DNA from: Gracilibacteraceae bacterium
Lineage (GTDB): Bacteria; Bacillota; Desulfitobacteriia; Desulfitobacteriales; Syntrophobotulaceae
Assembly: GCA_031263945.1 (NCBI GenBank)
Contig: JAISEW010000173.1
Span: 1-31,493 of the forward strand
Length of the DNA stretch: 31,493 bases
Direction of reading: 5' to 3'
A program made the position numbers and the translations under genes. The notes under the pieces were generated by a model. The model ran no database searches, was not told the DNA's origin, and saw only the letters and a list, made by a program, of their open reading frames with translations. Below, in pieces: positions 15,774-23,444 of the stretch (position 1 is its first letter; each line of letters starts with the position of its first letter).

Positions 15774-16516
15774 AGCACTCCCTCCTTCCTTAGCGCCGCG
15801 ATCAGCTGCGCGGCGGCGCCGGCCGGATCGTCCCGGCCGGCGAAGATTTGCGCCTTTGTCGCGGGCGGCAGGGCCGAACCGCACAAAACAAGGCTATCCG
15901 CGGCGGGGGCCGCGCCAAGATCAGCGGCGGTCATTTTTTCCACCGGCTTCTTTCGCGCCGCCAGGATCGCTTTCATGCCCGGAGGCTCTTTTTCCGTATG
16001 ACGAGCCAGCACAGCCAATACGACGGGGGGCGTGACTTCCAGCGTCTCGTTTCCGGATTCGGCGCGGCGAACCACGCGCAGACCGCCGCCTTCCCGCCTT
16101 GCCTCTATGACCCCGGCCAGAGTCGGCCAGCCCAGGCAGGCGCCCAGCAAGACAGGCGCCGCCGGATCCCAGGCGCAGTCGCCCGCCAGAACCACATCGA
16201 CCTCGCCGATATGACGCACGCCGCCGGCCAAAAGCCGCGCCGTCCATGAGCTGTCCAGTCCGATCCGGGGATCCGGGACCGTCACCGTGCGGGACGCGCC
16301 GCGCGCGGCTGCCCAAGCCGTATCACCGTTACCCAGAGTCAGCGCGACGATGTCGTCGCTTAGATTGCGCGCGGCGACGGCCGCGGCGGCATCGTCGTCA
16401 CTCGCCGCCATATTGGCGAAACTCCAGTCAACCGCACCGTCAAGACCAACCCGCGCGTCCAAAGGATTCCTGGCCCATTTGAAAATCAGCACGCATTTAA
16501 CGCTCTGAGCGGTCAC
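15770..16516 (-). CDS. etfB: Electron transfer flavoprotein, beta subunit (FixA-like)
   Basis: A 248-residue EtfB/FixA. It begins KCVLIFKWARNP, contains DDDAAAAVAA and VVLAGDCAWDP, and has the family stretch ETLEVTPPVVLAVL followed by AILAARKKPVEKMTAADLG. It has the typical length (about 250). The start is GTG 16516 with GGGAGG upstream. It follows the SDR gene by 34 bp and overlaps etfA by 4 nt. Residues binding AMP or, in bifurcating ETFs, a second FAD cannot be assigned with confidence by eye, so whether this ETF bifurcates electrons is open. Confidence 0.88.
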   Translation of the reverse strand: MTAQSVKCVLIFKWARNPLDARVGLDGAVDWSFANMAASDDDAAAAVAARNLSDDIVALTLGNGDTAWAAARGASRTVTVPDPRIGLDSSWTARLLAGGVRHIGEVDVVLAGDCAWDPAAPVLLGACLGWPTLAGVIEARREGGGLRVVRRAESGNETLEVTPPVVLAVLARHTEKEPPGMKAILAARKKPVEKMTAADLGAAPAADSLVLCGSALPPATKAQIFAGRDDPAGAAAQLIAALRKEGVL

Positions 16517-16550
16517 TGCAGTACCTCCCGGCCGTTTTCCCTCGATCCGC

Positions 16551-17312
16551 TCAATGTACGGATTGCCCGGCGTCCACGCAGTACACGCCGCCGCTCATGA
16601 ACGATCCCAGCGGCGAAGCCAGCAGCAGAACCAGACCGACCATCTCATCGGGCATCGCGTATCTGCCCAAAGCGTTCCAGGAAGAAACCATCTCTACCAT
16701 TTTGGGATCGCTCAGCCAATTGGACGTCATGGGCGTATTGGTGAACCCGGCGGCGAGCAGATTTACGCGGATATTCTGCCGGCCGTAGTCCCAGGCCGCC
16801 GCTTTGGTCATGCCCGCCGCTCCGTGTTTGGCCGCGACATAAATCGCCATGCCCGGATCGCCGATGACGCTGGCCACGGAGCCGGTGTTGATGATAGAAC
16901 CGCCGCCGGCTTTGAGCATTTCAGGGATCTCGTACTTCATGCAGAAGAAAAGCCCCTTGAGGTCGGTGTCCATGATATAGTCGTAGTCTTTTTCTGTTTG
17001 CTCCGCCAAAGGCACGCCCACGACGCCGACGCCGGCGTTGTTGAAAGCGATATTCAGCCCGCCGTAGGTGTCCGCGACTGTCTGGACGGCGTGCTGCACG
17101 TCCGCGGCTTTACTGATGTCACAACGCACAAACTTGGCGTCGCCCCCGGCCTCTTTGATCAAACGAAGCGTCTCGTCGCCGTTGGAGCGCCCGGAAATGA
17201 CCACTTTAGCCCCCAATTGCGCAAAAGCCACGGCTACGGATTGTCCGATGCCTGTTCCCCCGCCGGTGACCCAAGCGACTTTGCCCGTGAAATCAAACTG
17301 CGGTTTCGTCAT
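16551..17312 (-). CDS. Short-chain dehydrogenase/reductase (SDR)
   Basis: A 253-residue classical SDR. The NAD(P)-binding motif TGGGTGIG is at 16-23, NNAG at 91-94, the catalytic Ser145 lies in NTGSVAS, and Tyr158 and Lys162 lie in YVAAK. The C-terminus ends GGVYCVDAGQSVH, close to the usual family ending. It oxidises a secondary alcohol or reduces a ketone with NAD(P)(H); the substrate cannot be told from sequence. First gene of the 17312-to-11187 operon, with AAGGAGGGG upstream of its ATG and a consensus-like promoter at 17365-17393. The neighbouring C=C-type flavoprotein and ETF suggest successive steps on one molecule. Confidence 0.92.
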   Translation of the reverse strand: MTKPQFDFTGKVAWVTGGGTGIGQSVAVAFAQLGAKVVISGRSNGDETLRLIKEAGGDAKFVRCDISKAADVQHAVQTVADTYGGLNIAFNNAGVGVVGVPLAEQTEKDYDYIMDTDLKGLFFCMKYEIPEMLKAGGGSIINTGSVASVIGDPGMAIYVAAKHGAAGMTKAAAWDYGRQNIRVNLLAAGFTNTPMTSNWLSDPKMVEMVSSWNALGRYAMPDEMVGLVLLLASPLGSFMSGGVYCVDAGQSVH

Positions 17313-17334
17313 AAGAATCCCCTCCTTTTAGTTG

Positions 17335-17380
17335 CGAATATTCGTACATTTCGACCCTTGCCAAATTATATTAATATTCG
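17335..17380. promoter_or_regulatory. Candidate operator: palindrome CGAATATTCG and a second AATATTCG copy
   Basis: A perfect 10-bp palindrome (17335-17344) lies in the leader of the SDR operon, and a further AATATTCG (17373-17380) lies in the spacer of its promoter. The same octamer recurs at 11082-11089 upstream of the hydrogenase operon. TTCGAC is also present at 17350-17355. Likely regulator-binding sites, by inference. Confidence 0.45.
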
Positions 17381-17393
17381 GGAGGGAATACAA
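17365..17393 (-). promoter_or_regulatory. Promoter of the SDR-etfBA-flavoprotein operon
   Basis: Minus-strand TTGTAT (17388-17393), a 17-bp spacer and perfect TATAAT (17365-17370), about 45 bp ahead of the SDR start codon. Confidence 0.75.
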
Positions 17394-17472
17394 TATGCGG
17401 TAAAACAAATGCAAGTCCTAAAATTACCGGAAAATGTGCGCGAAGCACAAACACGGGTCGCGCCCTCCCTTA

Positions 17473-17629
17473 GGGACTGTTTGGAAATAACGCAGCCATT
17501 TGACTTGATCTTTCGCGCCCTGGCTGCGTTGGCAGAACCCGCAAATACAACCAGTATTAGCGGAACCTACCGCCTGACCAGGACGCGAAATTCCGTCGTC
17601 AACTGACCACTTTATTTCCAAACAGTCCC
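17473..17629. mobile_element. MITE-like element, 157 bp, with 18-bp perfect terminal inverted repeats
   Basis: The left end GGGACTGTTTGGAAATAA (17473-17490) is the exact reverse complement of the right end (17612-17629). The element is flanked on both sides by TTA (17470-17472 and 17630-17632), a 3-bp target duplication. Just inside the left end, CGCAGCCA (17491-17498) and TGGCTGCG (17521-17528) form a further 8-bp stem. It has no transposase. GGG-type ends with a TNA target fit non-autonomous derivatives of IS5-group elements (IS1031/IS427 type); that family link is inference. Confidence 0.85.
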
Positions 17630-17658
17630 TTACCACAAATTTCTCGCAAAAAGCGCCA

Positions 17659-17687
17659 TTGATTTAGGACTGTTTATATGGTATATT
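17659..17687 (+). promoter_or_regulatory. Promoter of rapZ-whiA
   Basis: TTGATT (17659-17664), a 17-bp spacer and TATATT (17682-17687), about 70 bp upstream of rapZ. The spacer contains TAGGACTGTTT, nearly the same as the end of the adjacent MITE, so an older insertion footprint may have contributed to this promoter. Confidence 0.6.
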
Positions 17688-17759
17688 GGTTGAGGAAACA
17701 CTGATCAGGTCCCGGCAAAGCATACATTTGCTGGGCCGGCACGACCAAGGAAGAAATAA

Positions 17760-18662
17760 ATGGAACAGTTCACATTGATCCTGCTGACCGGACTGTCCGG
17801 CGCCGGCAAATCGCGCGCTTTGCAAAATTTTGAGGATATCGGCTATTATTGCATCGATAATCTGCCGCCGGGCCTTTTGGTTAAATTTATTGAGCTTTGC
17901 CGCCAGGCGGAGAAAAAAATCCGCCGGGCCGCTGTAGTTTGCGATCTTCGGGGCGGGGAGTTTTTCGCCTCTATGAGCGAAACGGTGGACGAGCTGCGCC
18001 GCATGGATCTGCGGCTCGAACTCCTGTTCCTCGAAGCTTCGGACGAAGTGATGATCCACCGCTACAAGGAAACGCGCCGCCGCCACCCGCTGGCCCCGCG
18101 CGGCAGCGTGCTGGACGGCATCAAACTGGAGCGCGGCCTGCTGGCGGAATTGCGCGGCAAAGCCGACCGGATCATCGACAGCTCTGATTTTTCTCTCGGC
18201 GATATGCGGGAAGAAATAAAAACTTTGTACGGCCAAGACGGCGCGGACACGCAAATGAGCCTCTCCGTCACTTCCTTCGGCTTCAAATACGGTATGCCGC
18301 CGGACGTGGATATGGTGGCGGACGTGCGTTTTTTGCCCAACCCTTTCTACATCCCGGAACTGAAACCGCTGACCGGCCTGGAACAGCCGGTGCGGGATTT
18401 TGTCCTCATCAATCCTCTGACTGATGAATTTCTGGCCCGCTATCTGGAACTGCTTCATTTTCTGCTGCCGCATTACCGCCAGGAGGGCAAGCAGCATCTG
18501 GCCCTGGCTGTCGGCTGCACGGGCGGTCAGCACCGCTCCGTGGCTCTGGCGGAACACATCGGCGACGATCTGCGCGGGCTGGGCTGTTTTGTCACGGTCA
18601 AACATCGGGACATCCGCGCGCGGGAGCGGCTGAGCGCGGGTGATTTCAGCCAAAGGGGGTGA
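17760..18662 (+). CDS. rapZ: RNase adapter / nucleotide-binding protein RapZ (YvcJ)
   Basis: A 300-residue P-loop protein with GLSGAGKS at 11-18 and the family stretch FEDIGYYCIDNLPP directly after it. The C-terminal domain has FLPNPFYIPELKPLTG and the conserved GCTGGQHRSV near residue 260. In Escherichia coli RapZ guides RNase E to a small RNA controlling GlmS; in Bacillota the homologue YvcJ hydrolyses nucleotides and has a less clear role. The ATG at 17760 has AAGGAAG upstream. It sits directly before whiA, as in most Bacillota, except that yvcK is missing between them. Confidence 0.96.
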   Translation: MEQFTLILLTGLSGAGKSRALQNFEDIGYYCIDNLPPGLLVKFIELCRQAEKKIRRAAVVCDLRGGEFFASMSETVDELRRMDLRLELLFLEASDEVMIHRYKETRRRHPLAPRGSVLDGIKLERGLLAELRGKADRIIDSSDFSLGDMREEIKTLYGQDGADTQMSLSVTSFGFKYGMPPDVDMVADVRFLPNPFYIPELKPLTGLEQPVRDFVLINPLTDEFLARYLELLHFLLPHYRQEGKQHLALAVGCTGGQHRSVALAEHIGDDLRGLGCFVTVKHRDIRARERLSAGDFSQRG

Positions 18663-18666
18663 GGGC

Positions 18667-19590
18667 GTGTCTTTCAGCGGGACGGCCAAAGACGAGCTGG
18701 CGCGGCTCCGGGATGAGAAGCCCTGCTGCCGGCTGGCGGAAATCGCGGCGCTCATTCGGATGGACGGGGCTTTGCAGTTCGGCGGCCAGGAAAACTGGGC
18801 GATCCAGGTCGTGACTGAGAACGCCGCCGTAGCGCGCAAATTATTCAGTCTGGCCCGCACGGAACTGGAGCGGCCGGCCGACATCACGATCCGGCGCAAA
18901 ATGCGGCTGCGCAAAAACATGTCCTATCTGGTGCGCGTTTACCCCCGTGACCGGGGTGATCTGGAGCGCCTCGGCATCCTGGACGGGCGCGGGGACTGGC
19001 AGACCGGCGTCAGCCGCGGCCTCATCAAGACCCGCTGCGATCGCAAGGCCTATTTGCGCGGCGCTTTTCTGGCCGGCGGCTCCGTCAATAATCCTGAGCG
19101 GGATTATCATTTGGAAATAACTGTAAACAACATGCCCCTGGCGAAAGATCTGCAATCCATATTGCGCGGTTTTCGCCTCAAAGCGAAAATAAGCGCCCGC
19201 AAAAACACCTATGTCGTATATATTAAGGAAAGCGAACATATCTTTGAATTCCTGGCTCTGGTGGGCGCGCATCAGGCTCTTTTCGCCTTTGAGGACGCAA
19301 GGATCCTCAAAGGGATGCGCAACCAGGTCAACCGCCTGACCAACTGCGAGACGGCCAATCTGGACAAAACGGTGAGCGCGGCGGTGCGGCAGGCGGAAAA
19401 TATCCGCCGCATCGCCGCCAGCGGCGGTCTCGGCCGTTTGCCGGCCGGCCTGCGGGAAATAGCCGAACTGCGCCTGGCCCGCCCGGATTGCACTTTGAAA
19501 GAACTGGGTGAAATGCTGACGCCCCCGGTGGGCAAATCCGGCGTCAATCACCGGCTGCGCCGCATAGAGGAGATCGCGGGCGATATCTAA
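18667..19590 (+). CDS. whiA: DNA-binding protein WhiA
   Basis: A 307-residue WhiA, close to the usual 310-316. The N-terminus SFSGTAKDELARL is followed by CCRLAEIAALIRMDG. The LAGLIDADG-like half has YLRGAFLAGGSVNNP, and the C-terminal helix-turn-helix region has LKELGEMLTPPVGKSGVNHRLRRI. I chose GTG 18667, because AAGGGGGTGA lies 5 bp upstream and the protein then matches the family N-terminus; a GTG at 18640 lies inside rapZ. In Bacillota WhiA affects cell division and chromosome segregation, and in actinobacteria sporulation. It ends 8 bp from the converging ABC ATPase gene with no terminator in between. Confidence 0.96.
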   Translation: MSFSGTAKDELARLRDEKPCCRLAEIAALIRMDGALQFGGQENWAIQVVTENAAVARKLFSLARTELERPADITIRRKMRLRKNMSYLVRVYPRDRGDLERLGILDGRGDWQTGVSRGLIKTRCDRKAYLRGAFLAGGSVNNPERDYHLEITVNNMPLAKDLQSILRGFRLKAKISARKNTYVVYIKESEHIFEFLALVGAHQALFAFEDARILKGMRNQVNRLTNCETANLDKTVSAAVRQAENIRRIAASGGLGRLPAGLREIAELRLARPDCTLKELGEMLTPPVGKSGVNHRLRRIEEIAGDI

Positions 19591-19598
19591 AGGCGTCT

Positions 19599-20348
19599 CT
19601 AAATCACATAGTCAAAACTCTGAAAGACCCTGGCCAGGAATTGTTTGGTTCGTTCATGCACCGGATTGATAAACAGGTCGCGCGGCGGCCCCTGCTCCAA
19701 AACCAGCCCGTTGTCGAGAAAGACCACTTCGTCCGCGATTTCCCGCACAAAATCCATTTCATGCGAGACTATGAGCATGGTTTTGCCTTGTTTGGCCTGC
19801 TTGCCGATGACCACCAGCACTTCGCCGATCATCTCCGGATCCAGGGCGGACGTCGGTTCGTCCAGCAAAATCACCTTGGGTTCCAGGGCCAGAGCCCGCG
19901 CGATGCCCACGCGCTGCTGCTGGCCGCCGGAAAGCTGCCGGGGGTAATAGTTCATGCGGTTGGCCAAGCCGACTTCGCTTAGATAATGCTCGGCGGCTTC
20001 GCCGGCTTCTTTTTCGCTCAGCCGTTTGACCTGCACGAGCCCTTCCATGACGTTTTCTTTGGCCGTGCGGCCGCGAAACAGGTTAAACTGCTGAAACACC
20101 ATCGCCGTGCCGCGCCGTAAGGCCAGGACGTCTTTTTTATGCGCTTGATCGGCCTGGATCACCAGTTCGTCCAAGGTGATAGTCCCGCTGTCAGGTTTTT
20201 CCAGATAATCGAGGCAGCGCAGGAAAGTGGACTTTCCGGAACCGGAAGGCCCGATGACGGCGATGACTTTGCCGTCGGGCACAGTCAGATCAATACCGCG
20301 CAGGACGACGGTTTTGCCGAAGCTCTTTTTCAGAGCGGTCACCTGCAT
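19599..20348 (-). CDS. Polar amino acid ABC transporter, ATP-binding protein (GlnQ/TcyC type)
   Basis: A 249-residue ATPase. Walker A is GPSGSGKST, Q-loop MVFQQFNLFRGRTAKENV, signature LSGGQQQRVGIARALAL, Walker B VILLDEPTSALDPE, and H-loop IVSHEMDFVREIAD. The FQQFNLF and DPEMIGEV wording is typical of polar amino acid importers, with cystine (TcyC/YecC) relatives closest by eye. The start is ATG 20348, which shares one base with the stop of the amidohydrolase gene (TGATG), with AAGGAGG upstream. It energises the permease at 21671-22435, with the binding protein at 22465-23397. Confidence 0.93.
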   Translation of the reverse strand: MQVTALKKSFGKTVVLRGIDLTVPDGKVIAVIGPSGSGKSTFLRCLDYLEKPDSGTITLDELVIQADQAHKKDVLALRRGTAMVFQQFNLFRGRTAKENVMEGLVQVKRLSEKEAGEAAEHYLSEVGLANRMNYYPRQLSGGQQQRVGIARALALEPKVILLDEPTSALDPEMIGEVLVVIGKQAKQGKTMLIVSHEMDFVREIADEVVFLDNGLVLEQGPPRDLFINPVHERTKQFLARVFQSFDYVI

Positions 20349-21640
20349 CAAGAGAGAGCGCCTCCTTCCCCGGGGGCGGGGACGGCGTTCTTGTAGACCG
20401 CGCCGTCTTTCATTATGAGGGCGATATTATCGGGTTCGGCCAGTATCGCCAGGTCTTCGGCCGGATTGCCGCGCACAAACAGCAGATCGGCGAAAGAACC
20501 CGTTTCCAGCACGCCGATTTTCCCTTGCGGATATGGGTTTTGGCTCGTGGATAATTTCAGCAGTTCATGGGCGCCGCCGGTGGCGCTCACCAAACCGTTG
20601 TGACTGCCGAAGCGTTTTTTGTAAGCGCGAAAATCCCGCAGCTGCCCGGCGGCGATGAATTCCAGGCTGAAACCGACGTCCGTGCCGAAGACGATCGGCA
20701 GATCGAAGCGATTGATCAATTCCGTCGCCTGGACCGGGTTGCGCGACATGGCGATATACTCGTCGTCAAAGGGATTGGGCGGTTTGAGCGCGCGCGGCGG
20801 TTCCGGGCCGCCTTTCGGCGCTTCGCCGTCAAACTGCGGGCAGGGGCAGACCCAGATGCCCTGGGCCTGTATGACGCGGGCGGTTTCCTCGTCCATGAAA
20901 GTGGCGTGTTCAAAACTCCTGACCCCGGCCTGGGCCGCGCGCCGCATAGCCGCCGGCGTATAAATATGCGCCATGACATAAGTGCCGAAATCCGCGGCGG
21001 CGTCCACCGCAGCCCGCATTTCCTCCAAAGTGAATTGCAAAGTGCGGATCGGGTCGTAACGTGAGGAAAAACCGCCGCCCGCCATCAGTTTGATTTGCGA
21101 GGCGCCGAGGAATAGCTGTTCCCGCGCCGCTTTCAGCATTTCCGCCGCCCCGTCCGCGATGACGCAGGCGCCGGAACGTATGCGGGGCGACATATCCACG
21201 CTTTGGGCCCGGCTGCCGCGCCCGTCCCCGTGTCCGCTGGTTTGAGAGATATAGCCGTTGGAGGGAAAAACGCGCGGGCCGGGGATTATGCCGTTATCAA
21301 TACATTTTTTGACGCCGTAAGTTACGCCGCCCGCGTCGCGCACGGTGGTAAAACCTTTGAGCAGCATGATTTCCGCCACTTTGGCGGCGCGGACCGCCAC
21401 TTCGTCCAGCCGCATCCGGTCCAGATCCGTCGAATGCCAGGACAAATGGACATGGGCGTCCACCAGCCCGGGAATAACGGTATAACCCTGAGCGTCATAA
21501 ATATTGTCAAAATTTTCCAAAGAAATGTCGCCGGAGATGATCTCCCGGATAAGGTTATCTTCGATCACTATGCCGGCTTGTTCATGCAGCCGCTTGTTTT
21601 TGCCGTCAAAAAAGTCGGCGTGACGAATCAGCGTGCGCAC
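20348..21640 (-). CDS. Metal-dependent amidohydrolase (prolidase/imidazolonepropionase-like)
   Basis: A 430-residue amidohydrolase-superfamily enzyme. Metal ligands are visible: His63 and His65 in DAHVHL, Lys184 in SQIKLMAGGG (probable carboxylated bridging lysine), His225 in MAHIY, His245 in FEHATF, and Asp321 in FGTDVG. This set implies a binuclear zinc site as in Xaa-Pro dipeptidase-like and related cytoplasmic amidohydrolases that cleave N-acyl or C-terminal amino acid bonds. No signal peptide. The start is GTG 21640 with GAGGTGA upstream. It lies between the permease and ATPase genes of an amino acid importer, so its substrate is probably the imported compound or derived from it (inference). 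Confidence 0.88.
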   Translation of the reverse strand: MRTLIRHADFFDGKNKRLHEQAGIVIEDNLIREIISGDISLENFDNIYDAQGYTVIPGLVDAHVHLSWHSTDLDRMRLDEVAVRAAKVAEIMLLKGFTTVRDAGGVTYGVKKCIDNGIIPGPRVFPSNGYISQTSGHGDGRGSRAQSVDMSPRIRSGACVIADGAAEMLKAAREQLFLGASQIKLMAGGGFSSRYDPIRTLQFTLEEMRAAVDAAADFGTYVMAHIYTPAAMRRAAQAGVRSFEHATFMDEETARVIQAQGIWVCPCPQFDGEAPKGGPEPPRALKPPNPFDDEYIAMSRNPVQATELINRFDLPIVFGTDVGFSLEFIAAGQLRDFRAYKKRFGSHNGLVSATGGAHELLKLSTSQNPYPQGKIGVLETGSFADLLFVRGNPAEDLAILAEPDNIALIMKDGAVYKNAVPAPGEGGALS

Positions 21641-21670
21641 GTCGGTTCACCTCGTTTCATATCACAGTCC

Positions 21671-22435
21671 CTAAACATTGCGCTCGTACATCTTCATTAT
21701 ATTGTCGTCCGGATCCTCCTCTTCCGGCGTGGTCAGCTCGCTTCGCCGGAGCCGGCGCTCGATCAGCAAGGCGAGTTTGCCCGTGAAAAAGCACACGACC
21801 CAATAGATTATCGCCACGTCGATATAGACCTCGATAAAGCGCATGCCGCGCGAACCCTGGATACGGGCCGACGCCATGATATCGATGACGGAAACCGTAA
21901 AAGCGAGCGAGGTTCCTTTGATCAGGCCGATGATCTGATTGCCGAGGTTGGGAACGGCGATGATCAGCGCTTGCGGGGCGATGACGCGCTTAAATGTCTG
22001 CAGCGCGGTCATGCCTATGGAGTGGGCCGCCTCGATTTCCCGTTTGTCCACCGCCTCGATGGCGGAACGGATGGCCACGGAGTTGAAAGCCGCGTCATTC
22101 AGGCCGAGAGCCACGAACGCGTAGACGAGCGGGGGAATGGAATTGGTGTTGAAAGCCGTGCCGAATTGCCGGTTCAGGCCCTCCAGCATGAGGGGGATGC
22201 CGAAATAAGTGAGATAAATCAGCACCATGAGCGGCGTCCCCCTGATAAAAGCGACGTAACCCTGACCGAGTTGCTTGAAGACCGGGATGTTATGGATTTC
22301 CGAGAGCGCGATGGCCAGCCCCAGCACAAGCCCGATGATCATGGCGATGAAAGTTATTTCCAGTGTCACCGGCAGATAGCGCAATATTCTCGGAAACGCG
22401 TCCACCATAAAGTCGAAATCAAATAATTTGCCCAT
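21671..22435 (-). CDS. Polar amino acid ABC transporter, permease
   Basis: A 254-residue permease of the HisM/GlnP family. ITFIAMIIGLVLGLAIAL is the first helix motif. FIRGTPLMVLIYLTYFGIP is the classic conserved segment. EAAHSIGMTALQTFKRVIAPQAL carries the EAA loop that docks the ATPase. Five to six helices are visible. AAGAAGG precedes the ATG at 22435. It follows the binding-protein gene by 29 bp and serves as the single permease, presumably as a homodimer, as in cystine and glutamine importers. Confidence 0.93.
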   Translation of the reverse strand: MGKLFDFDFMVDAFPRILRYLPVTLEITFIAMIIGLVLGLAIALSEIHNIPVFKQLGQGYVAFIRGTPLMVLIYLTYFGIPLMLEGLNRQFGTAFNTNSIPPLVYAFVALGLNDAAFNSVAIRSAIEAVDKREIEAAHSIGMTALQTFKRVIAPQALIIAVPNLGNQIIGLIKGTSLAFTVSVIDIMASARIQGSRGMRFIEVYIDVAIIYWVVCFFTGKLALLIERRLRRSELTTPEEEDPDDNIMKMYERNV

Positions 22436-22464
22436 AACGATCCTTCTTGCCGACAGTTCCTGAA

Positions 22465-23397
22465 TTAATCGAATTGAACGGGTATGGCCGAGTTGACCTG
22501 ATCCATGATTTCCTGCGCGTGGTCGCCGTAGAATTCCTCAAAAATGCTGAGCAGCGTGCCGTCGTCTTTCAGTTCCTGCAAAACGACGTCGATTTTTTCC
22601 TTGAGTTCCGTCTGGTCGGGATGATAGACCAGATAAGCGCCGTCGCCGGCGTTCAGTTCGTGACCGTTAGGGATCGGGAAATAATCCAGCTCAATGCCAT
22701 AGGTTTTGTAAAAATTATCCAACCCGACGACACTGCTGTCGGCCGCGTCATATTTGCCGTTGCTGGCGCCGAGGAGCGCCGAGTTTATGTCAATGCCGTA
22801 CTGCATGTTCACCGGGTTATCCTTGGCCTCGGTCTCGTTGTATTTTTCAAAATAAAGTTCCGCCAGAGCGCCGTCGCCGACAAAAGGCATGGTTTTACCC
22901 TTCAGATCGTCCATCGTCTGGATATCCGTGCGGCCTTTCTGGAAAGCGATGACCGGCAGACTCCGGTTATGGGGTTTATCCCCGTAGAGGTACTTCGCCA
23001 GACGTTCCGGATTTTTGCCGATGTTATGCGCGATCATCTGGATTTTATTCGTGTCCACGGCGATGAACAACGTCACCAGATCGGCCACATACCACTCGTA
23101 TTCGTATTCCGGCAGGCGGTTGAATATTTCCTCCGTCAATCTGACGTCCACCCCGGTCAGATTATTGTCCTCATCGTAAAAAGTGACCGGATAAATAAGC
23201 CCGGAGGTGCCGACGAGGATCTTGGTTTTTTCCGGCGCCGCCGCTTCGCCGCCCTGAGCGGAATTTTGCTGGGGAGTGTTCTCCGTGCCGGCAGGAGCCG
23301 CGCCGCCGCTGACTGAGCCGCCGCAGGCGCTGAGAACCAAAAGCGCCGCGATGATGAGAGTGAAAAGATACAGGTGGCCCGGTTTTCTCTGTAGCAT
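22465..23397 (-). CDS. Amino acid ABC transporter, substrate-binding lipoprotein
   Basis: A 310-residue family 3 solute-binding protein. A lipoprotein signal ends in LSACGG, and an acidic or small-residue linker precedes the binding domain, which opens KILVGTSGLIYPVTF and NLTGVDVRLTEEIF. ALYDGK-like positions are replaced by GASNGKYDAADSS. The motifs fit cystine or other polar amino acid binding proteins, but ligand residues cannot be assigned by eye. I chose ATG 23397, because AGGAGG lies 9 bp upstream and the signal peptide starts at once; an in-frame start at 23466 would add 23 residues. It is the first gene of the importer operon, with a near-consensus promoter and a long hairpin in its leader. 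Confidence 0.9.
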   Translation of the reverse strand: MLQRKPGHLYLFTLIIAALLVLSACGGSVSGGAAPAGTENTPQQNSAQGGEAAAPEKTKILVGTSGLIYPVTFYDEDNNLTGVDVRLTEEIFNRLPEYEYEWYVADLVTLFIAVDTNKIQMIAHNIGKNPERLAKYLYGDKPHNRSLPVIAFQKGRTDIQTMDDLKGKTMPFVGDGALAELYFEKYNETEAKDNPVNMQYGIDINSALLGASNGKYDAADSSVVGLDNFYKTYGIELDYFPIPNGHELNAGDGAYLVYHPDQTELKEKIDVVLQELKDDGTLLSIFEEFYGDHAQEIMDQVNSAIPVQFD

Positions 23398-23444
23398 GTG
23401 TACATTCCTCCTGAATAAAATTTTTCTCCCTGGACGGGGAAGAT

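Noticed and set aside
17424..17636. 70-codon frame inside the MITE
   Set aside because: It shows no transposase motif and spans both terminal repeats; it is chance coding within a non-autonomous element.
17664..17675. Second MITE end (TTAGGACTGTTT)
   Set aside because: Only 11-12 bp match with one base missing and no partner end; not called as an element, only noted beside the MITE.
17664..18920. 418-codon minus-strand frame over rapZ and the start of whiA
   Set aside because: Both rapZ and whiA are clear on the plus strand; the opposite frame is an effect of GC-rich codon use.
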